64,000 nucleotides of DNA, taken from Apoda limacodes. Its lineage: Eukaryota > Arthropoda > Insecta > Lepidoptera > Limacodidae. Position 1 is the first letter of the stretch. The number at the start of each line of letters is the position of its first letter. Both the position numbers and the translations under genes were made by a program. The DNA is taken from the NCBI GenBank assembly GCA_946406115.1, contig OX291554.1, forward strand, positions 14,395,092 through 14,459,091, read 5' to 3'. Of the stretch, positions 33,400 through 43,465 are shown in pieces. Under the pieces are notes generated by a model. It ran no database searches and had not been told where the DNA came from. It saw only the letters and a program-made list of their open reading frames with translations.

Positions 33400-33690
33400 A
33401 TATTAGAAACCTCAATATCATTTTTGAAGACCTATCCATAGATATCCTTAACGTATAGGTTTGATGAAAAAAAAATATTTTTGAGTTTTAGTTCTAAGTG
33501 TGGGGAACCCCAAAAATGTATCGTTTTATTTCTATTTTTGTATGAAAATCTTAATTCGGTTTACAGAATACATCTACTAACCAAGTTTCAACAGTATAGT
33601 TCTTATACCCTTAGTTACCCTAAAAACGGTCGTAAAAGTGTGAAAGACACGAAGCAAATCAGCGGTTTCTTGTCTGAGAGAAAGATAGTT
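33400..33690 (+). repeat. Dispersed 'ggggaaccccaaaaa' repeat
   Basis: 'tgtggggaaccccaaaaatg', 'ttctatttttgtatgaaaat', 'cttaattcggtttacagaat' and 'caagtttcaacagtatagtt' form a phrase order I know from lepidopteran dispersed repeats. The matching 3' tail ('gggttccgttattgccattt', 'ggaaccctaa') stands alone at 43085-43132. The 73-codon frame inside is incidental. Confidence 0.6.
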
Positions 33691-33799
33691 GCAGCACATT
33701 AGCAAATTTTGTGAGGCTGTTGTGCAGTCTATAGGACAGATTAGAGAACTTCAAGTCTATGGAATTTCCAACCGCTAATCAACTCTACTCAAGTTCATT

Positions 33800-34250
33800 G
33801 TGATAGCCATTAGTTTAATACCAAATACTGAGGTCTACGGTCCCTTGAAGCTGTAAAAAAATTAACTTAGGTCAACGCATTAAAAAAATATGGCCGAAAT
33901 ACGGCCATTTTTGTCCATTACTAAACCATTCTGGCAGTTACTAAAAAATCAAAACCTATGGGTGTCCTAAAATCATGAAATTTGACATGAAGTAAGCTAT
34001 AGGAGCTTACTTCACAAATATATGTATCACATCTCTCATCTATGTATCACAAATATAGGAAAAAATCCGAAATTTGTTATTTTTTAATTATAAGTATAGT
34101 TTCTCTGTCTGTCAAGACCTTTTTAGTCAAGAACGCTTGGAGTTGATATTAAGTTGAAATTAATATCAAAATATAAATTTTACGGTCACTTAAAGTTGTG
34201 AAAAAATTAAACTTATAATTCAAGGAAATAAAAATACATGCACAAAATAC
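33800..34250 (+). repeat. Two degenerate copies of a repeat also at 58270-58460
   Basis: 'aataccaaatactgaggtct', 'cggtcccttgaagctgtaaa' (33818-33862) recur as 'ttaatatcaaaatataaatt', 'acggtcacttaaagttgtga' (34160-34202), and at 58364-58410 as 'aataccaaatacgaaggtc', 'ggtctcttgaagctgtaaaa'. The 58.3 kb copy keeps the start 'cttatcggatcactttattg'. Confidence 0.65.
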
Positions 34251-34404
34251 GATAATTTTTGTCGCATATTGTGACTTAGGATCATAAAATTTGGCGAGAA
34301 GCAAGGTGGTTGTTACTTCACAAATATAGGTAAAGCTCCAAAAACTAATACTTAAGGCATAAATCTGTGTGACTCCATCACATAATGGAAGAACTATCTA
34401 CATT

Positions 34405-34460
34405 TATTAGGTTTGTACGGAACGCCCGGTGTGTAAGCCAGACTCGCACTTGGCTGGTTT
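34405..34460 (-). repeat. Fragment of 'AAGTGCGAGTCGGACTCG' repeat, absent from copy B
   Basis: Plus-strand 'gtacggaacgcccggtgtgt' and 'agactcgcacttggctggtt' are the family's 5' end on the minus strand. In copy B (58510-58535) the flanks 'tgtacggaa' and 'tttgaataaaatgg' are nearly joined, giving a pre-insertion-like site. Confidence 0.7.
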
Positions 34461-34689
34461 TCCGCAATGCTTTGAATAAAATGGTGCCAGTATGGTTAAT
34501 GTAATATTCAAAAATAACATTATAACACAATAAAGGTGTTGTAATATGTAAAACTATAATATAAAGCAATTAAGGTTTTATTTATATTTCATATTTTTAT
34601 ATGTAAGAATAATTTATGGATACCCACACAAATTACTTTTATCACAAATTAACTGCATTTTGACAAGAAAAAAGGAAGTTACCATCTTT

Positions 34690-34830
34690 GCCACGGGATA
34701 CAACCGTGTCGTTTCCAACATGCTATAAATAGTCCAAAAAAGGGGGGGAAATAAAACCAGCAACAATTAATCACATCCACCTGCAACCACTGCGCACCTC
34801 ATCTCAATTAGCAAAACACCACAGTGTGGC
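34690..34830 (+). promoter_or_regulatory. TATA-containing module, copy 1 of 3
   Basis: 'gccacgggatacaaccgtgt', 'cgtttccaacatgctataaa', 'tagtcc', then 'ataaaaccagcaacaattaa', 'tcacatccacctgcaacc'. Copies lie at 58678-58820 (plus) and 43325-43465 (minus). TATAAATA is a strong RNA polymerase II TATA box, and the flanking 30 bases on both sides are preserved in all three copies. It may be a core promoter carried in duplicated DNA, or the promoter of an old transposable element. No transcript start or ORF could be assigned. Confidence 0.45.
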
Positions 34831-35089
34831 TAGAATTTCAACACTTTAACGAGTGACATGATTTTAATTTTAAAATTATATGACAGTATGCAATACACAC
34901 ATGCATATGAATATGTTTTTTTGCAAACATACCTTATGTATAATATTACTTCTTGCTTTTTATTCTTTAAAGGAACCGTGAAATGTCAAAATTTGTCAAA
35001 AATGTCAAGAATTCTGCGGGTCAATACCACTTTGACTGCCAAGTCATGGGCCCTGCGATCGATTTATCTGGGCGCAAAATATAGTCAGA

Positions 35090-35280
35090 GTTTTCTCATC
35101 TTTTTCAGCCCACTGCAGTCCGTTACTGGACATATGCCTAGACTATGATTCGTTAGCCTTTGAGCTTGTAAATCTGTTACAAGCCTAGTTCGTGTGCGGC
35201 AAATCACGACAGTCATCTCCGTTGGGATGGAAAACCATTCATAAAATTATTACGATCTTACAAGCAATCCCAGGCCTTTT
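35090..35280 (+). repeat. LINE 3'-tail relic shared by copies A and B
   Basis: 'cagcccactgcagtccgtta', 'ctggacatatgcctaga' recalls the '...cactgctggacataggcct...' tail of lepidopteran LINEs. Present at the same place in copy B (59103-59285), so it predates the duplication. Confidence 0.55.
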
Positions 35281-36944
35281 TCATTCGGCGGTTAGTTATA
35301 TAGGTACATTTTTTGACTTCTTGCTTTAAAGAGGTGAGAAAACCACCAATCTCTGACACATGACTGTCGCTAGTGTCTTTGCTGGTATTCAATTTTTTGT
35401 TTTGTATATTTTAATTTCTGAGCGTTACACGAGCTCTTATTTTATTATTTATTTTTTAATTAGTTATAATATTCTCATCTACCTTCCTATTTTTGTACAC
35501 TATAACTAGAAGCCAAAATTAATAGAAACAAAGAGATTGAAAACCAATTTCCTTTTTATATACAGCATAATAAACTAAATAATATTTATGAAGTCAGAAT
35601 CTAATATGACGGAAATCGTTACATTTTTTGTCCGACATTTCTTTTACTACGAAGTCAGTTGTGAAATTACCTTTCAATAAAGTACAAATAGTGGATAAAT
35701 AGACCTAATACTTAGAAAACTCAATAGTTACTCAATGGGGGGGGCGGATTTGAATGTGGAGAGGTACGCGTCCCAAGTGTAATTTTTTAATTGAACAGTA
35801 AATCTTTTGAAGCGCAAGTCATTCACTGCGGATATCCAATTTCGTGCACTGGTAGAGTTAGACAAAGTGTAGCTACGCACTCAAGCTGCGCACTTGACAA
35901 AAAACTGCCACTTTGACGATGATTGGGATGGTCGCATTGGGCCCTGTCAAGTAGGTACCATTTATCTTATTGTGTCACTATTCCATGAAACTCAAGGTTT
36001 TTTTTTCATTATTTAGCACTAAATTAATCTCGTTCGGAGGGTTGTAATAACCCAGCTCATAAGCTAAAAAAAGAGACATTATATTGACCTCTACTGCGTT
36101 TCCTCTTTTCTACTTTTACGGAGCCTCTGTCTACATCATAGGGGGGAGGTGTGTATAGACTTCAGGAGTTAGGTTTTGTGTGTGATTTTTATATTATTAT
36201 ATTATCTACCATTTAAGCGGAAAAAATCTTAAATACAGTGCAACTTTATAACTACCTATTGTTCAATTTACCATCCCTGAGCTGAAAAAACGTCATTTAG
36301 CAATCGGTTTTTGCAAGAAAAAAAAAACAAAAAAAATGGCCCAGTTCAAACATTTTTTAAAAAGGCTATACAAAATATATAGAATACAATATGAAATTCG
36401 GTTATAGTTATTCTCCAAGCAAGTTTTAAATTTTTCGAGATACAAAGTAACCAATGTCCTTCTCCAACTATCACGGTGCCAATTCAGCTTAATTAGCATC
36501 TAATTGCAGCCGTTACGGCGTGATTGAGTAGCAATCAAAAAAACTAACTTACAAACTTTCCCATTTATAATATTATAGTAGGAAGTAGGATGCAGGTAAC
36601 TTATTTTGGTGTAATTATAACAAGTTAATTGGATTAAAGTTTCAAAATTCCATAGCCGTTCATTTATTTCTTGGTCTTTTGAATTAACTTCCCTAACAAA
36701 TCCATCTTAATTCAAAGACATGAAAGATTAGGAGCATGCTCCACAGATTGATACAAGCTGGGGCGTAGTTTGTCCTGGAGCTACCTTTATAAATCAGTGA
36801 CCCTTGTCAGTTAATACACAATAGGTTACAAGCATATTTACCTTTTAAAGAATTTATACTAAATGCTATGAGTTGTGTGTATAAAATTAACTTGAATAAA
36901 TATTATTTCGACTTTCATGTTGTACTCTAGCTAGTTTTTTATAT

Positions 36945-37225
36945 ATATTTATAAACTGAATCTTGGAAACGGCTCTAACGAATTTCATGAAATTTAGTAT
37001 GCGGGGGTTTCGGGGGCGATTAATCGATTTAGCTAGATTTCATTTTTAAAAAAAACGTCGTGTTATCCTTATTTTCATTCAATGATAAACTGAATAATAT
37101 GACTCTTCCTGAAATCTATTGTTAAATAGTAATACTATTATTTTTACCGACGTAGCAACACTAAAACTACTTGACAATATATGGCATTGTTAAAAAACGA
37201 GCTGGGCCTTTGAACTTCCAGTTAT
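36945..37225 (+). mobile_element. Repeat inserted in copy A only
   Basis: Same family as 17490-17790. In copy B (61075-61120) the flanks 'gtactctagct.gttttt' and 'catttatttcaatcaggt' are separated by only about 40 bases, so the element entered copy A after the duplication or was lost from copy B. Confidence 0.75.
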
Positions 37226-37854
37226 TATCATATTTATTTCATTTATTTCAATCAGGTACGTAAAGTTGTCGTTTAAGTTTCTTACCAAAGTCACAATACT
37301 TGTTTTTCGAATAAAAGGGCATTATGATTTTAACAGATTGACTGGTTTGCTACTGTAGGTACCTATTTTATTTTTATTTGTATCCGCCAATGAATTTTAA
37401 GATTGTGTAAGTAATAACAATTTGAAATAAGTTTAGTATAATTATTTTTTTATTCTAACAAGGATATTTAGAGGTAAATAACTACTAAATTGGAATGACT
37501 TCTTTATATGTTCTTAATAACCTACCAATTATACAATTTATCAATTGTTATTAAATCGTGAAGTTAAAAAGTAGTATATGCTTAATTATAGAAGTCCATT
37601 GTCCATATCATTAATGCAACGCTCGGAAGTTTATTTCAAATCAATTATTCTTCAAGTGGTTCTCTATATTCTTTTTGCTGTGTTTGTAATCGAAACAAAC
37701 CACGTATACCTATTGTCTCTTTGAAATTTCCTAATGTAATATAAATCTGTAAGATCTTATTTAATAGCAATTAAAGCAAAACGCTAAAAATCACGGACTT
37801 ATTTATTATTAAAACTTCTTAAAATTGAAACAAATTAAACTTTATATACTGTAG

Positions 37855-37985
37855 GTACCTGCCAAGACTAAAGCCGCAGAATGCATACCTCAACTCTAGA
37901 GAGAGTAGTCTGCGCTTCACGCCGCAATATACTGTCTGCATTAAGCAATTAAATACTCCAGGGAACTGCTTTATTATATGCATGC
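37855..37985. other. Highly preserved non-coding block (copy A)
   Basis: 'cctgccaagactaaagccgc', 'agaatgcatacctcaactct', then after a short variable stretch 'cttcacgccgcaatatactg', 'tctgcattaagcaattaaat', 'actccagggaactgctttat' are the same in copy B (61668-61790). The surrounding sequence has diverged with many indels. No frame is open through both copies. Candidate regulatory element or non-coding RNA. Confidence 0.55.
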
Positions 37986-38083
37986 GTAAGTTAGTGAGGC
38001 ATAATCTTATACTTTAGAAGTGGTTTACCCGAACATATTTTTTTTTTCATACAAATTGTATTACACTTAATATCCTTTTGTCA

Positions 38084-38330
38084 AACATGCTACGATATGC
38101 GATCATATCTTGCATAAGCTTCATTGGGATAAATCGTAGCTGCACTTCAGTATCAGAGAGCGACCCGTAATGTTTCATAAATTTGAAAAAGGAATGAAAT
38201 GTTTAAACCCGGACATTGATAACTAAAGAGATAACTCATCAAGTTTTGTTCAAATTTCGGAATGGCACAATCAAAATAAATTCGCGATTATATTCATTTA
38301 AGAAAGTAGAAAAACAAAACGATATTTGAA
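38084..38330 (+). repeat. 'aacatgctacgatatgcg' block, copy A
   Basis: Shared with 61886-62130 (copy B) and 2541-2815. See the 2541 entry for the ordered phrases. Confidence 0.7.
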
Positions 38331-38756
38331 CGCGGTGAATTGGCGACCAAAAAATCTAAAGTATTTTTATTATATAATAAGTATATAATATAATAAGTTT
38401 TTTACACGCATGTTACACAACTGAGCATAATATAAGTGTGATATGCTGCGTTTGCGGGCCGCGGCAGTACTGTACTATAACTGTAGACATTTCAAAACTC
38501 ATAACGTGTTATAATTATAAAGCGCTATTTATAATGCATATTCATCCATATAATCCAAGTCCTAAAAAAAAAAATTTTATAAAATAAATTAGATCATAAC
38601 ACATTTGAAGCAAAACTTGAATATATGGAAATGTGAATATATGGAAAAAATATTTGGTTTTTTTTTATTAATACTTCGCTACACTTGAAGTTATCGAACG
38701 TCATACTTGTGTTTTACCGTACCCGAATATGATAAAAAAAATATGTAGTTTTCATT

Positions 38757-39325
38757 ATAGATTTAGAAAAGCTAAATCTCTCTGAATTCTAATTACACTT
38801 TCAGCACTAAGCACTGACTCCATAATGCAGTCCATATTATACAGTGCATATTTACCTGATTATACATATAGATATGACGCAGCCATCTGGTAAAATTAGA
38901 CATTTAACTGGGCGCCTAGGAAAGTCGTTAAGTATGGAAAAATATTATCATATTACTGAACAGATTATTGTATGAAAATTGGCTGGAACGCTCCGCTCGC
39001 TTCGCTTGCTTCGCATCTAAGTTAAGAAATAAAAAACTGAGCCTAACCCAGCATTCATGACTTATACAATGCGATTTATGTTTCTTTCTTTTCCATATTT
39101 GACGATTTGCCTAGGCATCCAATTAACTGGCTAATTTAAACAGATGGCTGCGACAGATACACTGTCTAAAACTTAAATTGTTTAGTTCTTCATGTGGCCA
39201 TATTTTAATTTTATCTACCAATTTTATTTAACTGCTCTTGTTAAATTTCTAAAATTTACTAATAAAATAAAGCTAAATCTCTTTCAATGGCGCACCTAAT
39301 AGCTAAATCTTATTAGGTTTAGCTA
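38757..39325. mobile_element. Insertion specific to copy A, carrying a MITE
   Basis: Copy B passes directly from 'atatgtagtttttt' (62600) to 'taaatctttttaattaaata' (62627), while copy A has about 560 additional bases between the same flanks. The insert contains the MITE at 38878-39152 plus flanking AT-rich DNA, so either two events occurred or the MITE landed in an earlier insert. Confidence 0.7.
38878..39152. mobile_element. MITE family 1, copy 3, complete
   Basis: Inverted ends of about 60 bases: left 'cgcagccatctggtaaaatt' at 38878, right end closing 'cagatggctgcg' at 39141-39152, with 'cctaggcatccaattaactg' against its inverted partner. The interior matches 9811-10063 and 22757-22952. 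This copy defines the longest ends of the family. Confidence 0.85.
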
Positions 39326-39507
39326 AAAGTGAATCTTTTTAATTAAATAGAAAACAGAACGTATCGCACCTTATAAACTGTCAGTACGTTCCTTTTTGCG
39401 ATGCAAAGAAAATAAAAACCAAAGATTAGATCTTTCTTTGGTACATAAGTAAATAACTTAAGGCCAAAATACATATCATATATCATATGTTTCTTTTGAT
39501 TATGTTT

Positions 39508-39550
39508 CTTATACCACTAAGGTGGCAAACAAAGTAACGGTCCGCGTAAT
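39508..39550 (-). repeat. LINE 3' end stub shared with copy B
   Basis: 'taccactaaggtggcaaaca' and 'aacggtccgcgtaatg'; copy B has the stub near 62842-62870, more decayed. Confidence 0.7.
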
Positions 39551-40330
39551 GTTTCATTAGCACTCACTACCAGCGAAATAGGTCTCTGAGAAAATATCTG
39601 TGACGGACAGACATACACTGGTGTGTGTTTGTAAGTATTCTTATTATCTGACGTTAACAGATATACAAAATTTAAACTATAATTGCCTTTACAGTATAAT
39701 TTAACTTTTAATATCAGCCACCCACATATTTCTCACGATTTTAATTTCATTCTTTTATATTTCCACACCTTTATTTTACGAGAATTTTAGGCGCCGCTGA
39801 ACACGTAACATTTTATTAAGGAGAAAAAGTATTCCAGTAAACAAGGCACGTGTGTTTATAAGGTAATATAATCTCTTATATTTCTCTTGAGTTTTAATTT
39901 GTTTTTGATGAATTTCCAACTTCATTGCGTGATGAAACATGACAGTGTATTATGGACTTTGAAAAGGAATACCGATCTTTAGGTTATTAAAAAACTAAAA
40001 CTAATAAGACTGAAATATATTTATTAGTGAAATATGGACAATACGATTTTTTTTCGTACTCTGATTATTTTCGTATTTGTCCGTACCATTTTTTGGTTGG
40101 GTACTGATCATGGTCGGTACTGATTGATAATAATTATATAGACCATGACGTATAAAACTGTAGACTATTTGATTTTGAGTTTAAGATATATCCTATTTTT
40201 TTAAGTAGGATTTTCTAAAAACGATACTTATGGTTTTATTACTAGTTTTTAACAAAGAAGGCTGTGTAACAATTTTTTAGGAATTAACTTCAAACAAGTT
40301 TTATTCCTTATCTTTGTGAAACGCATTAAT

Positions 40331-40545
40331 TAACTAATAGATTTACCTCTCGATCGTGGTGCTCCATACAAACTTTGAACCCTTTTTGACAAATCTTTCT
40401 TAGCGCACGCCTACATCATAATAACTATATGTGAGCTAAATTTCAGCTCGATTCGTCCAGTGGTTGGAGCTGTGCGTTAATAGGTCAGTCAGTCAGCAAT
40501 AGTTACTTTGGGCTAACGCTAACTTTAACCCGCGACTTTGTTTAC
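40331..40545 (+). repeat. Dispersed repeat tail
   Basis: 'ccctttttgacaaatctttc', 'ttagcgcacgcctacatcat', 'gctaaatttcagctcgattc', 'gtccagtggttggagctgtg', 'cgttaataggtcagtcagtc'. The layout is one I know from lepidopteran genomes. A scrap ('ggggctgtgcgttgtttatt', 'agtcagtcga') lies at 42827-42855. Confidence 0.6.
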
Positions 40546-40696
40546 GTAGATGGTGAAAATATTTTTAAATAATGCGTACCGCCCTTCCTTCGCATGTCTG
40601 CCCGCCAGCCTTGCACATCATAAATGCGCGCGCAGTCCTTGATCATTATTTGGCTGCGATGTTATTTTAAAACTTCGATATCTCCTAAGATTGTAC

Positions 40697-40932
40697 GACT
40701 AAAAATCTTTTATTTAAAACATTAATTGTATTTTAGTTTATTTAAGTGTTTTTAAAAGAGTAACTATCGAGTTTCTTGCCGGATTCTTCTCGTTAGAAAT
40801 CAACAACATTGTGAACCGGCGGAAAGGTGGGAGGGTTCAAAAAATAATATTTTATAACTTTGACGATTCAAAAGTGATTGTAAAATCCTTATTTGAATAA
40901 ACCATTTTGACTTTTGACTTTGACTTTGATAT
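40697..40932 (+). repeat. LINE 3'UTR with TTTGACT tail, copy 2
   Basis: Matches 29967-30203 closely over its whole length; the tail here is longer (three TTTGACT units). Little divergence between the two copies suggests fairly recent activity. A third, decayed fragment lies at 41780-41838 on the same strand. Confidence 0.85.
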
Positions 40933-41079
40933 TTATTGAAATCAAATGATGTAAGGGGCAATTTAGTTTTTAAATTTAATACTTGTGATAAATAACGTAT
41001 TAATTTGGATAAGGATTAATATTATGTTTATAAAACACCTTCGCAAATAATGCATTATTTTAGAACAAATTTGGTTAGC

Positions 41080-41430
41080 ATAAAAAAGGTCTAAAAGTGA
41101 GCCAACCTTTAAAGATTGACATATACTGTCGCGGACGTTTTTTAGAACTTTTAAAGGGGAACAATTCTGTCATACATGGTTTTTGCAAAACTTTAACCGT
41201 TTACGCAGCGCACGCAGCGGTAGCTCTCAAAAGAAAAAATACCCCCGATTTTGAAACATTCTTCATTGGTGCTCCGCTCCTATTAGTCTTAGCGTGATGA
41301 TATATAGCCTATAGCTTTCCTCGATAATTGTTTATTAACACTGAAAGAATTTTTCAAATCGGACCAGTAGTGTCTGCGATTAGCGCGTTCAAGCAAACAA
41401 ACTATTCAGCTTTATAATATTAGTATAGAT
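41080..41430 (+). repeat. 'gattagcgcgttcaagcaaa' dispersed repeat
   Basis: Ends in 'cggaccagtagtgtctgcga', 'ttagcgcgttcaagcaaaca', 'ctttataatattagtataga', a standard lepidopteran repeat ending. The 66-codon frame at 41097-41297 belongs to the repeat. Confidence 0.65.
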
Positions 41431-42450
41431 TTCATCATCAGCGTACTGCTGTCCACCAATGGCACCGACTCTATAAAGCCTGAGGGTGCTGATCATGCTA
41501 GCCTCTCCAATATTTTTAATTCACTGGTGCGATTTTTCAGAACTGGCCAAATCCTGCCCCCCACTACTGAACATTGGCCTTTCTCAAGATATGCCACTTT
41601 TCACGATACCGCTGCGTCTTTTGCACTGATCGCTTCTAGTAATTTTGCATATATCGTCGCGTCATCTCAGACGTCCCATACTATGTTTTCCTAGACGTCG
41701 GTTACCCTAGTTTATGTCAGAATATTTGATTGGGGATCCAATCTCTAAGAGAAACTGCGAGCATAGCTCTTAACTTTGACTATTCAAAAGTTTTTGTAAA
41801 AACCTAATTTGTATAAAAAAAATGATTTTGACTTTAGTCCTCTTATTTTAAATTTAGGGACTAGCCGGCTGTGTCCACGTCGCGGCACCATAATAATATG
41901 TCATCACGGCTAGGACGAACTTATAAAAAACTTTGCGCTATGGACGACGTAAAGTTAAAACGAACATTTTTAAATCATGACCAACGTAAATAGAGTCTTC
42001 AAGACATCTTCGGGTGTGATTGTAAACAGTTTAGAGAACATCATGACATCCCCCTGTTTCACTCCTTTTTGAGGCTGGATAGATCTTGTTTGACTTTTTT
42101 GTACTTCAACTAGCATCGTAATGTAATTACTATTCAGGAATCTCAATCAGCTAGACTTATTGCCAATCGATTTTCTCAAAGTCTACAAAGGATCTCATAG
42201 GCTAATTTCACTTTCCTGGTCTTCTGTATAATCTGCCTCACCGTCTGGATATCGGCTACTGTGCCATAACCCCCCTAAACCCAGCCTGTTCAAGTGGTTG
42301 AAATTCATTTAGGAAAAGCTAGAATATTACCAATTGATTAGTTATGAATGACCCTCAAAAATAGCTTATCGACGTGGCTAGGCGAGTTCGGGCGATAATT
42401 TATCAGCCAGATGTTGTCTTCTTTTTTGAAAAATAGAATCATAATCCAAA
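41431..42450 (-). pseudogene. RTE-like LINE relic, interrupted
   Basis: On the minus strand, fragments in changing frames read TVADIQTVRQIIQKTRKVK, then VDFEK, and after a gap VKQGDVM.FSKLFT.TPEDV near 42060-41995. The last resembles the 'VRQGDVISPKLFTAxLEDVFK' motif of RTE-clade reverse transcriptases. The 3' part at 41690-41431 ends in phrases such as 'gagaaaggccaatgttcagt' and 'agtggggggcaggatttggc', like a LINE tail. A foreign LINE-tail fragment (about 41780-41838, plus) sits inside. Many stops and deletions; endonuclease not seen. Confidence 0.6.
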
Positions 42451-42544
42451 GTAGAAGTAGCTCCACGCCTTTGGTTGGATTTTAATGAAAAAGAAATACC
42501 ATCACCACACTAATCCCCGCAGGGGTGGTCAGATATGTTACCAA

Positions 42545-42772
42545 AGTATAATATAAATAATAATAATAATAATAAATTCCGTCCCACGTGATAGGTGGTG
42601 AGCCTATCGCCCCGCCAAACGAGGTCGAGACAACTTTACATGTGAACTGTAAAGTTTTATTGTTACAATGGGTAACCACATTGTAACAATAAAACTTTAC
42701 CGGGAATCGAACCCGGGACCTTTGACATGGCAGCCACACGCTCTACCACTGGCATAATGACCAAAAGTTATA
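42545..42772 (-). mobile_element. tRNA-derived SINE with (ATT)n tail
   Basis: On the minus strand an A-box-like 'agtggtagagcgtgtggc' (about 42758-42741) is followed by a B box matching GGTTCGANTCC ('gggttcgattccc', 42714-42702). A body follows, then an (ATT)n tail on plus 42553-42576. It is SINE-like rather than a tRNA gene because the cloverleaf 3' half is replaced. The body contains a perfect hairpin (next entry). Confidence 0.7.
42649..42700. repeat. Perfect 22-bp inverted repeat inside the SINE
   Basis: Arms 42649-42670 and 42679-42700 are exact reverse complements around an 8-nt loop (ggtaacca). A further 'aactttac' at 42632-42639 can pair with the left arm's start, so two alternative stems exist. 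Confidence 0.9.
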
Positions 42773-42884
42773 TGAAAACAACATTTTGTACCAGATCTTA
42801 GCTGAAAAGCTGGCTACGCCCTTGGGGCTGTGCGTTGTTTATTAGTCAGTCGAGACAAATCTATATATATATATTAGAAAAAAA

Positions 42885-43065
42885 TAGCTATTTATGCAAC
42901 TGTCACGGAATGAAGGTAATTTTATTTAATAACTTATATTAAATAAAATAACCTTCATTCCGCTTATATTGCTATTCTAATAACTTACTTAATTTTATTA
43001 CAAAAGTGTGTGGAGGTTGACCTAAGACATCTTTCTGTAAAAATTCATCATAATTAATGCAAAGA
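42885..43065 (+). repeat. Segmental duplication copy A, continued; with hairpin
   Basis: 'tatttatgcaactgt.ac.', 'aatgaaggtaattttatt' match 63503-63535; 'cttaattttattacaaaagt', 'gtgtggaggttgacctaaga' and 'aattcatcataattaatgc' match the final bases of the window (63932-64000). 42906-42928 and 42940-42962 form a 23-nt inverted pair with one mismatch; copy B has only the left arm. Confidence 0.8.
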
Positions 43066-43084
43066 TGATTAAATTGATGACGAA

Positions 43085-43132
43085 ACATTATGGGTTCCGT
43101 TATTGCCATTTGACTACACGGAACCCTAACAA
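43085..43132 (+). repeat. 3' tail fragment of a 'gggttccg' repeat
   Basis: 'atgggttccgttattgccat', 'ttgactacacggaaccctaa'. Confidence 0.55.
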
Positions 43133-43324
43133 ATACAATTGTAAAATGACAAATTCTGATTCCTATTAAATAATATTAAAAATCATTTGTCGTGTTTATA
43201 AAGAAGGATGCTGTTATTTTTTTATTCTGAAAAGGTACTTCTTTTGTGCAAAGTTGTTAAGAGAAAACTAGTAGGTACTAAATCTAATTATCTTACGTGT
43301 CACGGTGTTCAAATTCTGGCTGCT

Positions 43325-43465
43325 TTGCAAATTGGGATCCTGCCCCGGCAACGGTTGCAGGTAGACGTGATTAATTGTAGCTGGTATTATGTCCGCCCTC
43401 TCTCGGACTATTTATAGCGTGTTGGAAGCGACACGCCTGCATTCCGCAGCGCCAGTCTTCGAGAC
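43325..43465 (-). promoter_or_regulatory. TATA-containing module, copy 3 of 3, inverted
   Basis: On the minus strand: 'gcggaatgcaggcgtgtcgc', 'ttccaacacgctataaatag', 'tccgagagagggcggaca', 'taataccagctacaattaat', 'cacgtctacctgcaacc'. The 'gtccgccctctctcggac' palindrome (18 bases, plus) directly follows the TATA box. Flanks on both sides are unrelated to the other two copies, which makes the roughly 95 shared bases stand out. Confidence 0.45.

Larger units (their letters stand above)
34380..40330 (+). repeat. Segmental duplication copy A (main block)
   Basis: Colinear with 58490-63455 in direct orientation. Anchors: 34480 with 58533 (tgaataaaatggtgccagta); 34700 with 58690 (TATA module); 35105 with 59103; 36725 with 60855 (gattaggagcatgctcca against gattaggaacatgctcca); 37855 with 61668; 38084 with 61886; 39730 with 63055; 40260 with 63390. 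Differences are substitutions, small indels and discrete insertions (34430-34470, 36945-37225, 38757-39325 here; about 59690-59815 in copy B). The pair continues at 42885-43060 with 63500-64000, after 2.5 kb of inserted repeats. No intact gene is visible in either copy; the 96-codon frame at 34858-35148 is not preserved in copy B. Confidence 0.9.
40331..42884. other. Repeat-packed interval absent from copy B
   Basis: The flanks 'aaacgc' (40320) and 'agttatttatgcaactgt' (near 42888) are almost adjacent in copy B (63447-63520). The interval holds a tail repeat (40331-40545), a LINE 3'UTR, a 'gcgttcaagcaaacaaac' repeat, an RTE relic and a SINE, listed separately. Stepwise insertion into copy A or one deletion from copy B are both possible. 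Confidence 0.65.

Noticed and set aside
34858..35148. 96-codon frame in copy A as a gene
   Set aside because: It runs through a LINE-tail relic, and the corresponding part of copy B is not open.
42660..42770. A tRNA gene on the minus strand
   Set aside because: A and B boxes are good, but the acceptor stem and 3' half do not fold as a tRNA and an (ATT)n tail follows; called a SINE.
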